A stretch of 34,725 bases of DNA from Candidatus Omnitrophota bacterium (lineage in GTDB: Bacteria > Omnitrophota > Gorgyraeia > Gygaellales > Profunditerraquicolaceae). The stretch lies in NCBI GenBank assembly GCA_028719265.1, contig JAQUKF010000001.1, forward strand, positions 6,463-41,187. The letters are read 5' to 3'. Below are positions 24,599 through 32,431 of this stretch, in pieces. The number at the start of each line of letters is the position of its first letter. Position 1 is the first letter of the stretch. The notes under the pieces are model-generated. The model had not been told where the DNA came from and ran no database searches. It saw nothing but the letters and a program-made list of their open reading frames with translations. Both the position numbers and the translations under genes were made by a program.

Positions 24599-24627
24599 TT
24601 GACCTTTGCTATTTTAGAATATAAAAT
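24599..24627 (+). promoter_or_regulatory. Promoter facing tRNA-Leu
   Basis: TTGACC (24599-24604), 17-base spacer, TAAAAT (24622-24627). The predicted start near 24634 gives about 70 bases of leader before tRNA-Leu. That leader holds an 8-bp inverted repeat ACCCCGTT (24639-24646) / AACGGGGT (24681-24688). It overlaps the opposing tRNA-Ala promoter almost completely. Confidence 0.6.
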
Positions 24628-24639
24628 GCTTAACGTCAA
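24611..24639 (-). promoter_or_regulatory. Promoter of tRNA-Ala
   Basis: On minus: TTGACG (24634-24639), 17-base spacer, TAAAAT (24611-24616). The predicted start near 24604 is about 21 bases before the tRNA 5' end at 24583. Confidence 0.7.
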
Positions 24640-24704
24640 CCCCGTTGGAAATACAATAAAACAATAATAGCATAATTTCTAACGGGGTCAACCTAAAAAT
24701 CTCT

Positions 24705-24787
24705 GCCGAAGTGGTGGAATGGCATACACGTCGGTCTCAAAAACCGATGAGGGCAACCTCGTAAGGGTTCAACTCCCTTCTTCGGCA
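24705..24787 (+). tRNA. tRNA-Leu(CAA)
   Basis: An 83-base class II tRNA. Acceptor GCCGAAG/CTTCGGC; anticodon stem TCGGT/ACCGA with loop CTCAAAA, anticodon CAA (reads UUG); long variable arm TGAGGGCAACCTCGT; T arm AAGGG-TTCAACT-CCCTT; discriminator A at 24787. Unlike the neighbouring tRNA-Ala, CCA is not encoded (the sequence continues CAA), so the 3' end must be added enzymatically. Confidence 0.96.
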
Positions 24788-24802
24788 CAATATAAATAAA
24801 AT

Positions 24803-24841
24803 GGCCGCATATGGTTCCTAAAAGACACCTGCGGCCTTTTT
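24803..24841. terminator. Bidirectional intrinsic terminator between tRNA-Leu and feoB
   Basis: A perfect 7-bp stem GGCCGCA (24803-24809) / TGCGGCC (24830-24836) with a 20-base loop, followed by TTTTT on plus. On minus it is followed by ATTTTATTTATAT just past the feoB stop at 24843. It therefore can end both converging transcripts. Confidence 0.8.
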
Positions 24842-24842
24842 A

Positions 24843-26570
24843 TTAATGGATAAGGAAATTTAGCAGTCCTCCGGTAGCCAGGGCCACCAAACACATAATC
24901 ATGCTCGCCTTGAGCAGGTCCTTGAAGCCGAGCTCCTTAAAGAAAACCACGAATGTCGCTGCGCAGGGAAAGGACACCGCCAGGAGCACGGCGGCGATAA
25001 AAAGCTGTTTGACGCTCAAAGCCAGCGGTATAAGCATTCCTACCGCCACATCCTTACGGAATAACCCCATCACCAGGGCAACCACCGCCTCCTTGGGCAA
25101 ACCGAATAATCCCTGGACCACCGGCTCAAACAACCCGGTGAATAAACCAAACAGCTTAAAATAAAGCAGGACATTGATTATCAAGACTCCCAAAAGGACC
25201 AGAGGCGCCGCCTCAATAATAAAACCTTTGATACGCAGAAACAATTTCTTCCACAGGGTGGAGAATGAAGGCAGGCGGTACGGAGGGATCTCAACCAGGA
25301 GCTCCGGGCTGTATCCCTTGACCGTATGGTTAAGGATTACTCCCAACACCACCCAGATAACCAGGAGCACAAGATATACCCCGGATACGTAAAACCCGGA
25401 TGACTTTCCCAACAGGCCGAAGATCATCGCCTGGAGGGCTACGCAAGGGATACCGATGGAAATCAACGTAGCGGCAATAAAGCGCTCACGCCTGGATTCC
25501 AGGTTACGCGTGGCCAGTATGCCAGGGACATTGCAGCCCAGTCCCAGGAGCACCGGTATAATCGCAAAACCATGCAGCCCGATGTGATGCAGGAGATTAT
25601 CCAAAAGCATTGCCAACCGCGGCAGGATCCCGATATCCTCCAGCAGCCCCAAAACCAGATAAAAGGCAACTATATAAGGCAGGACCATGGCAAACTCTAT
25701 ATAGGGCGCGGTGGTCAACAGTCCCAGAGACTGCTTGAAGTCGATTCTGCCGTCGACCAGATCCCCGATCAACAGATGATGTAGAAAGCTTCCCGGCCGC
25801 AAGGCCAGGCTTAACTTATCCAGAAAGGGCTGATAAAAATTAACAAATACAGGGTCGGCGATCAAATTGATCAAGCCTTCACCTATAAAACGTACTATCT
25901 TGAACGCGGCAAAAATAACGCCCGCGGCGATCAGCGCCCCGCTGAACGGCCTTACAGAGGCGTCCTCCAGCAGCTCGCGCAGGCTATGGTGCCTATGCGT
26001 CAAGTGCTGCGCTTTCTCGACAATCTCACCGATCGCCTGCCAGCGTTCCCGGTGGCTTATTTTGGGCCTGGAGACAATCTTTACGTTTTCTATCTTTTCA
26101 ATAAGCGCTTTTATGCCTAAACCTGTTACCGCGCAAGTGGGGACGACCGGAATCCCGAGCGCCTCTCCCAAAAGCGCCGTATCTATGCTTACACCGTGGT
26201 GTTTGGCCTCATCGCACATATTCAGGCATACCACTACCGGCAGGCCGGTCTCAAGCAGTTGTAAAGTCAAGTACAGGTTGCGCTCCAGATTAGTGGAATC
26301 CACTATGTTTATAACAGCTATCTCCTCTTTGGAGGATTCGTTGAGCATCGATACAACAACTTCCTCCGCCTTGGAACCCGGCTCAAGAGAATATGTGCCC
26401 GGAAGGTCGATAACCTCGAATTCCTGCCTGCCGAGCTTAAGGAACCCGCGCATGATCTCAACCGTAGTACCGGCATAGTTGGAAGAGATAACCTGCACCC
26501 CTGTCAGGCGCGAGAATATCACGCTTTTGCCGACATTCGGATTTCCCACCAGGAAGATCTTTTTAATCAT
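24843..26570 (-). CDS. feoB: Ferrous iron transporter FeoB
   Basis: About 575 aa, at the short end of the family (E. coli 773 aa). Cytoplasmic G-protein domain: G1 GNPNVGKS (residues 9-16), G2 region SSNYAGTTVE, G3 DLPGTYSL, G4 NMCDEA. A helical spacer follows, then about 8-10 membrane helices with two inverted Gate segments: GLGCNVPGILATR and FPCAATFVVFF, each carrying the conserved Cys-Pro or Pro-Cys pair proposed in Fe(II) passage. Start taken as the ATG at 26570, overlapping the feoA stop by 8 bases; a TTG 9 bases earlier is less likely. Transcription ends at the bidirectional terminator. Last gene of the long run from fluC. Confidence 0.95.
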   Translation of the reverse strand: MIKKIFLVGNPNVGKSVIFSRLTGVQVISSNYAGTTVEIMRGFLKLGRQEFEVIDLPGTYSLEPGSKAEEVVVSMLNESSKEEIAVINIVDSTNLERNLYLTLQLLETGLPVVVCLNMCDEAKHHGVSIDTALLGEALGIPVVPTCAVTGLGIKALIEKIENVKIVSRPKISHRERWQAIGEIVEKAQHLTHRHHSLRELLEDASVRPFSGALIAAGVIFAAFKIVRFIGEGLINLIADPVFVNFYQPFLDKLSLALRPGSFLHHLLIGDLVDGRIDFKQSLGLLTTAPYIEFAMVLPYIVAFYLVLGLLEDIGILPRLAMLLDNLLHHIGLHGFAIIPVLLGLGCNVPGILATRNLESRRERFIAATLISIGIPCVALQAMIFGLLGKSSGFYVSGVYLVLLVIWVVLGVILNHTVKGYSPELLVEIPPYRLPSFSTLWKKLFLRIKGFIIEAAPLVLLGVLIINVLLYFKLFGLFTGLFEPVVQGLFGLPKEAVVALVMGLFRKDVAVGMLIPLALSVKQLFIAAVLLAVSFPCAATFVVFFKELGFKDLLKASMIMCLVALATGGLLNFLIH

Positions 26571-26799
26571 GTACCTCAACCTCTATTTTACTCGCCACTC
26601 CGTGACCCAGGACCAGGACGCTCCTGCCAACCTTGATCGCCACCGGACCCCTTAGGCCGACATGGCTGATCTTAACGATCTCCCGTCCTTTATAAACCCC
26701 CATGCTCATAAGCTTATTCTGCAGCCCCATGCCCGCGGCAATCTCGAAAACCACCCCTTTTCGATTAGCCTTCATCTGAGCCAAAGTTGTCTTTTTCAT
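26563..26799 (-). CDS. feoA: Ferrous iron transport protein FeoA
   Basis: 78-aa SH3-like protein that works with FeoB at the cytoplasmic face. Typical FeoA features: N-terminal TTLAQMKANRKGVVFEIAAG, the MGLQNKLMSMGVYKGREI turn where FeoA has L-x-x-MG-x-x-x-G, and a C-terminal GRSVLVLGHGVASKIEV strand with the conserved GxxxALG-like position. Its ATG follows the stop of the GDSL lipoprotein gene after one base (TAGAATG), without a Shine-Dalgarno, so it depends on upstream translation. feoB overlaps its end. Confidence 0.95.
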   Translation of the reverse strand: MKKTTLAQMKANRKGVVFEIAAGMGLQNKLMSMGVYKGREIVKISHVGLRGPVAIKVGRSVLVLGHGVASKIEVEVHD

Positions 26800-26800
26800 T

Positions 26801-27409
26801 CTATTTGATGTATTTTTCTATCGCCTTGTATACCCGCCCGGCTATGATTTTATAACCCCGTGCGTTAGGATGGAAAAAATCGCTCTTCATCGCGGGATTA
26901 GTGATTATCTTATAAAGGACAACGGGGATGAATATCGCCTGTTTCCTTCTGGCTAATTTCTTTAAGGCTGCCCGGTACTCCCTGAAGAACATGCCCGCGC
27001 TGATATCCATTAAAGCTACCATCGCCCCTTGCGCCTGGATACGGTCGATTATTTCACTCAGATTATTGACCGTCGTCTCCCGCGGGATCTTCTTTAAAAA
27101 ATCGTTACCGCAGAACTCAACGATAACCAGGCGCGGGTCCCTGCTCAATACATCGCGCTCCAGACGCTCCAAGGCGGCAAAGCTCGTATCTCCGTCGACA
27201 CCTGCATTGATCACCGGTAGTTTCACCATCTTGCTTAAGGCCGATGGATAATCCTCGCCGGCAGAGGCGCCATAACCGAAAGTAATGCTGTCTCCAAAAC
27301 AAATAATGTTGGAGCCTTTGGAGCCGGCGTTCTTGATCTCCTGTTGTGCGCATCCGCATAAGGCGGCGACCAGAACAACAAAAAAAACAGAAAAACTAAT
27401 TCTTTTCAT
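26801..27409 (-). CDS. GDSL/SGNH-family lipoprotein esterase
   Basis: 202 aa. Lipoprotein signal with lipobox ALCGC (Cys20). The SGNH hydrolase blocks are present: block I CFGDSITFGYG with nucleophile Ser41, block II Gly in NAGVDGDTS, block III CGNDF, and block V DFFHPNARGY carrying the Asp and His of the triad. The sequence resembles TesA/lysophospholipase L1, which cleave acyl esters or thioesters; a lipid-anchored location points to envelope lipids or acetylated glycans. It overlaps the end of rlmN by 14 bases. Substrate unknown. Confidence 0.88.
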   Translation of the reverse strand: MKRISFSVFFVVLVAALCGCAQQEIKNAGSKGSNIICFGDSITFGYGASAGEDYPSALSKMVKLPVINAGVDGDTSFAALERLERDVLSRDPRLVIVEFCGNDFLKKIPRETTVNNLSEIIDRIQAQGAMVALMDISAGMFFREYRAALKKLARRKQAIFIPVVLYKIITNPAMKSDFFHPNARGYKIIAGRVYKAIEKYIK

Positions 27410-28433
27410 GCTTCAGCCTCAATTGTCCGCAGGCGGCCTGGATATCCTGCCCGCGCTCCTTTCTTAAAGTAACATTGACCCCGGTTTTAAACAAATACTC
27501 TTTGAACGCCGACACCTCTTGTTCGGACGGCGGGAGCATCTTCTCCGTTGACCCGTTGACTGGATTTGCGGGAATAAGGTTCACTTTGGCCAGCCTCAAG
27601 CTACTTAAAAGCCCGGATAATTTTTTGGCCGACGCTAAATCCGAGTTCAACCCCTTCACCAGGATATACTCAAAGGTAACTTGTCGGTTCGTTTTCTCGC
27701 TATATTCCCGGCAACACCTGATTAAATCCGACAATGGATATTTACGGTTAATCGGCATTATCCTTGAGCGCAGGCTGTCGTCTGCGGCATGCAGGGATAT
27801 GGAAAGCTCTACCTGCAAAGATTCCCCCTGCAGCCTCCTTATCCCGGGAACAATCCCGCAGGTAGATATAGTGATTTTTCTGGAGCCGATATTAAAAGCC
27901 TCCGGGGAATTTATCACCCTTACGGCCTTCAAAAGGTTATCGTAATTGTCCAAAGGCTCCCCCGTCCCCATAAATACGATATGGGTAAGCTGCCCCTTTT
28001 CCAAGTTATGCTTTAAATACAAAACCTCATCCAGCATCTCCCCGCATGTCAAGTTGCGTTTAAACCCTTTAAGCCCGCTTGCGCAAAAGGAGCAGGCGAA
28101 TTTGCATCCCGCCTGCGAGGAAATACAACCGGTTACGCGTCTAGCGGCCGGGATGCCTACTGCCTCAATCAAATTACCGTCTTTCAGCTCAAAAAGGAAC
28201 TTATCCGTACCGTCGGAAGAACGCTGCAAATCCTCCAGTCTTAACCCTAGTATATAAAACTCATCGGTCAGCAGGTCTCTTAAGGTAACCGGCAAATCGC
28301 TCATCTTGGCGAATTCATAGGCCCCTTTACCGTAGATCCAAGACAATACCTGCCTGGCGTGATATCCCGGCTTCCCCCAGGAAAGCAACTTTACCTCCAA
28401 CTCCTTAAGGCTCAACTCCTTGATATCTCGCAT
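27396..28433 (-). CDS. rlmN: 23S rRNA/tRNA adenine-C2 methyltransferase RlmN
   Basis: 345-aa radical SAM enzyme that methylates C2 of A2503 in 23S rRNA and A37 of some tRNAs. The radical SAM cluster motif is CKFACSFC (Cys110, 114, 117), the SAM-binding glycine region is MGTGEPLDNYDN, and the mechanistic C-terminal Cys is in DIQAACGQL (about 335). RlmN uses SAM as methyl donor and generates 5'-deoxyadenosine, a by-product that the enzymes encoded immediately upstream might recycle (inference). No Shine-Dalgarno at 28433; it begins 7 bases after the acyl-CoA ligase stop. Confidence 0.96.
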   Translation of the reverse strand: MRDIKELSLKELEVKLLSWGKPGYHARQVLSWIYGKGAYEFAKMSDLPVTLRDLLTDEFYILGLRLEDLQRSSDGTDKFLFELKDGNLIEAVGIPAARRVTGCISSQAGCKFACSFCASGLKGFKRNLTCGEMLDEVLYLKHNLEKGQLTHIVFMGTGEPLDNYDNLLKAVRVINSPEAFNIGSRKITISTCGIVPGIRRLQGESLQVELSISLHAADDSLRSRIMPINRKYPLSDLIRCCREYSEKTNRQVTFEYILVKGLNSDLASAKKLSGLLSSLRLAKVNLIPANPVNGSTEKMLPPSEQEVSAFKEYLFKTGVNVTLRKERGQDIQAACGQLRLKHEKN

Positions 28434-28440
28434 GGTTTAT

Positions 28441-29949
28441 TCAAGAACGGTTTCTAAGTTTTTCTTTATCGATCTTTCCGGTCCGGTTTTTGGGGAGCTC
28501 TGCGCAAAACTCAAAGTGGTGGGGGATCTTAAAATGCGCCAGATGCCGGCGCAGGAAGAAACGCAGGTCCTCGTCTGGAATAACCCCTTCCTTCCTGGCC
28601 ACCAGGAAGGCTTTAGGCACCTCTCCCCTTAATTTGTCGGCCACTCCTACTACCGCGGCCTCGGCGATATCCGGATGTTTCAACAGGACAGATTCGACCT
28701 CCGGCTCGAAAACAATTTCTCCTCCGACCTTGATCATCTCTTTTTTCCTGCCGACGATATAAAGGAATCCCTGCGCGTCAAATTTTCCCAGGTCCCCGGT
28801 ATAAAACCAGCCATTACGGATACTCCGGCGGGTAAGCTCTTCATCCTTAAGGTAACCGTCGGTAACTACCCAGCTTTTTACCGCGACTTCGCCGACCTCA
28901 TCCGTCTTCAACTCCCTGCCGTCATCTGAAAAGATCTTCACTTTTATCCAAGGGGCAGGCCTGCCTACGCTCTCGATATTGCCGGAGCCCATCGGCAGGA
29001 CCACGGTAGGGGCATTGGTTTCAGTCAGGCCCCATCCGTTCAGAAGAAATGCCTTCGGGCAGAATTGATGGAACCTGCGTAAGGCATCCGGGGAATTCGA
29101 GGCACCGAAGGTAACGATCCAACGCAGACTGGATAAATCAAATGTTTCAAACTCCTTTAGCTGCAAAAGGGCATAATACATCGAGGGGACTATCCAGAAG
29201 AAATTAACCTTATGGTTTTGGATATTCCTCAGGAAATCCAGGGGCATAAAACGCTCCATAAGTATCATGGTCAGGCCGAAGGTGACCGTGTTCTGGATAT
29301 ATATTAAACCTCCCAAATGAGAAAACGGAAGGGCGCAAATGGTGGTATCTTTTGGGCCCAAATCCGCGTTCACAAAGAAGGCCATTGATTTGGGAGGGGC
29401 GTCAAGCTGCAGGTAATTGATCAACACTCCCTTGGGTTTACCTGTTGTCCCCGACGTATAAAAAACTATTGCCTCGTCCTTTTCTGGCGCTCCCGCACCG
29501 CCCGAGAATTCCGCCTCTTGTCCCAAAAACCCTTCGAAGCTTAGCGTTCCCTCCTCCGCAGAACGGCAGGAAACTATGTGAGTTAATGCCGGCAGGGCCG
29601 ACTTAAGGCTGGCAAAAGAAATATTGGCTTTATGCTTGGTTATCAGGACTTTGGCTTCGCAATGCCCTAGGCATGAGATTATCTCATCTTCGGTAAGCAT
29701 AAAATCAAGGGGAACACTGCATGCGCCGATAGACCAGATAGCCAAATAACTGTAAATATACTCCGGCCAGTTGGGCAGATAGACGGCAACCCTGTCCCCG
29801 CGCTTGACCCCAAGCTTAAGCAGCCCCCGGGCAAGCGAAAAGACTTTATCCTTGAGCTGCAAAAAGGAAATTTTTTCCTGGCCAAAGACGACCGCAGGTT
29901 TATGCCCTTGCTCCTGTGCTCTTGCTTTTAAAAGACTGACAACATCCAT
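28441..29949 (-). CDS. AMP-forming acyl-CoA synthetase
   Basis: 502-aa ANL-superfamily ligase that activates a carboxylate to an acyl-AMP and then an acyl-CoA. Landmarks: P-loop YTSGTTGKPKG (164-174), LNGWGLTET, GWFYTGDLG (the ATP-ribose Asp), GRKKEMIKVGGE hinge, and a C-terminal catalytic Lys in NRTGKIDKEKL. The start is the ATG at 29949, which shares one base with the stop of the aldehyde dehydrogenase (TGATG). A longer open frame upstream lies inside that gene and lacks family similarity. Chain-length preference cannot be read. Its place directly after the dehydrogenase suggests it activates the acid that enzyme makes. Confidence 0.9.
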   Translation of the reverse strand: MDVVSLLKARAQEQGHKPAVVFGQEKISFLQLKDKVFSLARGLLKLGVKRGDRVAVYLPNWPEYIYSYLAIWSIGACSVPLDFMLTEDEIISCLGHCEAKVLITKHKANISFASLKSALPALTHIVSCRSAEEGTLSFEGFLGQEAEFSGGAGAPEKDEAIVFYTSGTTGKPKGVLINYLQLDAPPKSMAFFVNADLGPKDTTICALPFSHLGGLIYIQNTVTFGLTMILMERFMPLDFLRNIQNHKVNFFWIVPSMYYALLQLKEFETFDLSSLRWIVTFGASNSPDALRRFHQFCPKAFLLNGWGLTETNAPTVVLPMGSGNIESVGRPAPWIKVKIFSDDGRELKTDEVGEVAVKSWVVTDGYLKDEELTRRSIRNGWFYTGDLGKFDAQGFLYIVGRKKEMIKVGGEIVFEPEVESVLLKHPDIAEAAVVGVADKLRGEVPKAFLVARKEGVIPDEDLRFFLRRHLAHFKIPHHFEFCAELPKNRTGKIDKEKLRNRS

Positions 29950-31433
29950 CAGAATCCGTACCAATAATTGACTAAAGGTTTCCCTTCCGGGGATTGATCC
30001 AAAATCACGTTCTTGAGCCGGCTGTACTCCAGCATTCCCTCTCTTCCCAGCTCTTTGCCAAAACCGCTCTGTTTGAACCCGCCGTAGGGCAGCTGGTTGT
30101 AAAACATGCCGTAAGTATTTATCCAAACAGTCCCGGCATTTATCCTGCCGGCCAGATCCCTGGCCCGCGGCAAATCCTTGCTCCATATGCAGGCGGCTAA
30201 ACCGAAATCCGCATTGTTAGCCAAGATGGCGGCTTCATCGGAGCTTGAGAACTTATTGATCAAGGCCACCGGACCAAACACCTCTTCCTTGAATATATGC
30301 GCGCCGGCGCCCACATTTGCCAAAACCGTAGGTTCAAAGAAATAACCGTTTTTCAGCTCCGCGATATCAGGTATTTTGCCGCCGCATACAACCTTAACCC
30401 CCTCGGCCCTGGCCTTTTCTATACCGGCAATTACCTTTTTACGCTGCGCATCATTGATTAATGGGCCCATTTGGGTTTGAAAATCCTCCGCCGGACCCAA
30501 TTTTATACGTTTAGCCTTCTCCGTAAATGCGGCAAGGAACTGCTCGTAAATAGCCTCCTGGACAAAGATCCGCGACATCGCCGTGCACATCTGGCCCTGG
30601 TTAAGAAAAATAGATGTCAGGCAGCTGTTCACCGCCACATCCAGGTCAACATCGTCAAATACTATGCCGGCGGATTTCCCTCCGAGCTCCATGGTCATCT
30701 TCTTAACATTCTTGGAGGAATACTGTATTATCTTTTTACCCGTTTCATTGCTGCCGGTAAAAGAGACCATATCAATACGCTTGTCCGCGCAAAGACTTTC
30801 CCCTACCAACGAACCGCTTCCATTGATCACATTAACTACCCCGTCAGGAAGGCCTGCCTGGCGGACAATCTTTGCCAACTCCAGAGCGGTAAGCGGCGTA
30901 AGGCTGGAAGGTTTTAAAATGACCGTATTGCCGCAAGCCAGGGCCGAAGCCAGCTTCCAGCAGGCAATCAAAAGCGGATAATTCCAAGGGACGATCAGCG
31001 TCGTCACCCCCATAGGTTCACGAAGCAGGTTCGCTCTGGCATCTTCACAAACCTTGATCTCTTCGGAGGCCAGATAATTTATGAAATTATGTGCCGCAAA
31101 TTCAAATGCCTCGGCGCTGGAGGGGATATCCATAAAGGTGGTTTCCTTTATGGGTTTGCCGCTGTTAGATGTTTCCAGCTGCGCCAGATCAGCGGCATTA
31201 TCCAGGATGCCCTGGCCGATCCGGGAAATAAACTCCCTGCGTTCAAGCAATGACAGGCGCGGCCAGGGGCCGGAATCAAAAGCCTCCCTGGCGCTGGCAA
31301 GACCAAGCTCCAATTCCTTTGGGGAAGCTAAAGATGCTTCGGCAATCACCTTGCCCGTGGAAGGATTGATAATATTCTGCTTCTTGGCTGTTTCTATGAA
31401 TTGTCCGTTTATAAAAAGCGGATAGGAGTTCAT
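29949..31433 (-). CDS. NAD(P)-dependent aldehyde dehydrogenase
   Basis: 494-aa ALDH-superfamily enzyme of the betaine-aldehyde/general type, oxidising an aldehyde to the acid. Catalytic Cys283 (NQGQMCTAMSR), general base Glu249 (TMELGGKSAG), oxyanion Asn151 (VPWNYPLL), cofactor Lys (ILKPSSLTP) and SFTGSNETGK are all present. The presence of the Glu argues for a hydrolytic rather than CoA-acylating type. It overlaps the aldolase gene by 4 bases (ATGA) and shares a base with the ligase start, so aldolase, dehydrogenase and ligase are translated as a chain. The likely substrate is the aldehyde released by the aldolase (acetaldehyde or methylthioacetaldehyde) by inference. Confidence 0.92.
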   Translation of the reverse strand: MNSYPLFINGQFIETAKKQNIINPSTGKVIAEASLASPKELELGLASAREAFDSGPWPRLSLLERREFISRIGQGILDNAADLAQLETSNSGKPIKETTFMDIPSSAEAFEFAAHNFINYLASEEIKVCEDARANLLREPMGVTTLIVPWNYPLLIACWKLASALACGNTVILKPSSLTPLTALELAKIVRQAGLPDGVVNVINGSGSLVGESLCADKRIDMVSFTGSNETGKKIIQYSSKNVKKMTMELGGKSAGIVFDDVDLDVAVNSCLTSIFLNQGQMCTAMSRIFVQEAIYEQFLAAFTEKAKRIKLGPAEDFQTQMGPLINDAQRKKVIAGIEKARAEGVKVVCGGKIPDIAELKNGYFFEPTVLANVGAGAHIFKEEVFGPVALINKFSSSDEAAILANNADFGLAACIWSKDLPRARDLAGRINAGTVWINTYGMFYNQLPYGGFKQSGFGKELGREGMLEYSRLKNVILDQSPEGKPLVNYWYGF

Positions 31434-32431
31434 TTTATCTTTATTTCTTTAAACAGGGAAAAGAGCCGAGTAAACGGAACATACCATTTAGAAAGCTGGC
31501 CCAATTGCCCGCTCAATCTCATCTTTCCCTGGGTCACCGCCACAAAACAATCCAGCTTGCCCAGAAAAACCTGTTCCCAGGTTGGCCGGGGGGCGGATAT
31601 CACAAAAGGAGCCTCGACGTCAGGATCCAATCTCACGATCTTCCCCTTGTCAAAACTGAATTTAAATACATCGTCGCAATCATCCATGCGTATAGCCAGT
31701 TGTAAGGTCAGATCCAGCTCTTTTCCCTTCTGGGCGATAAATTCATCCTTGTTGACCAAATCCACGATCGCCTGTATATGCTCCCGGCTAAACATCCTGT
31801 AAGCCGGCTCATCGCGTTTAAAATCATCCCTTAAAGCGGAGTCCAGACTGTCCAATATGCCTCTCTCGAACAGGCGGGCACAGGCAGCGCTCTTTACCGC
31901 CTCTTCCAGGGCTTCAGTAACATCCAGGGCTTCCTCAAACTTATCTGCGATCGCCACCGTGCCGTGATTTCTTAAAACCACCAGGTTATTGCTCTTTAGG
32001 GCGGCGATGACCGGCTCGGGAACGGTTACCGTCGGTGTTTCCTGCGGTATCACCGGAATATCCCCCAGGTAAAATTTAGTCTCAAAACTCATGGCCTTGA
32101 GCGTCTTGGTAACCGCAAAATACCCGTTGATCAAAGGAGGATGACAATGCAGTACCACCCTTGCAGGAAAATTCTTATATACCAGCATATGCAGGGGAAG
32201 TTCAGAACTTGGTTTAACCGAACCCGCAGCTTCCGGTTTATCCAGGTTGACTTTAACTATATCCCCTTCCTGCAGCCGGCCCAAAGCAGTGCCGCTGGCA
32301 GTAATCAATATATTTTCATCGTCGATCTTCACGCTTAAATTCCCGGATTTGGCCACCGCCAGCCCGGACTCATAAAGCCGTCTGCCGACCTCGATAATCT
32401 CAAGTTTCAAATCTTTCTCTGACATAATCAT
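31430..32431 (-). CDS. Class II aldolase fused to SCP2-like domain
   Basis: 333 aa in two parts. Residues 1-215 are a fuculose-phosphate-aldolase/adducin-type class II aldolase with the zinc set Glu77 (SSELPLH), His95 and His97 (LHCHPP) and His156 (RNHGT), plus SGNLS and TASGT phosphate-binding loops. Residues about 240-333 resemble an SCP2 sterol-carrier-type domain (PFVISAPRPTWEQVFLGKLD, VTQGKMRLSGQLGQL). Such aldolases split ketose-1-phosphates to DHAP and an aldehyde. The fusion is unusual and suggests lipid or hydrophobic-ligand binding, or docking to the ligase. It overlaps the isomerase stop (ATGA). A second ATG at 32425 has a better spaced GGGGG Shine-Dalgarno and may be the real start. 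Confidence 0.85.
   Translation of the reverse strand: MIMSEKDLKLEIIEVGRRLYESGLAVAKSGNLSVKIDDENILITASGTALGRLQEGDIVKVNLDKPEAAGSVKPSSELPLHMLVYKNFPARVVLHCHPPLINGYFAVTKTLKAMSFETKFYLGDIPVIPQETPTVTVPEPVIAALKSNNLVVLRNHGTVAIADKFEEALDVTEALEEAVKSAACARLFERGILDSLDSALRDDFKRDEPAYRMFSREHIQAIVDLVNKDEFIAQKGKELDLTLQLAIRMDDCDDVFKFSFDKGKIVRLDPDVEAPFVISAPRPTWEQVFLGKLDCFVAVTQGKMRLSGQLGQLSKWYVPFTRLFSLFKEIKIK

Noticed and set aside
24290..24842. Protein-coding gene or CRISPR in the 553-base gap
   Set aside because: No plausible open frame and no regularly spaced repeats; the gap is filled by two tRNAs, promoters, a tail repeat and terminators.
29950..30186. 79-residue N-terminal extension of the acyl-CoA ligase
   Set aside because: It lies inside the aldehyde dehydrogenase gene, has low-complexity Gln/Arg-rich sequence and no ligase similarity; the TGATG junction gives a natural start at 29949.
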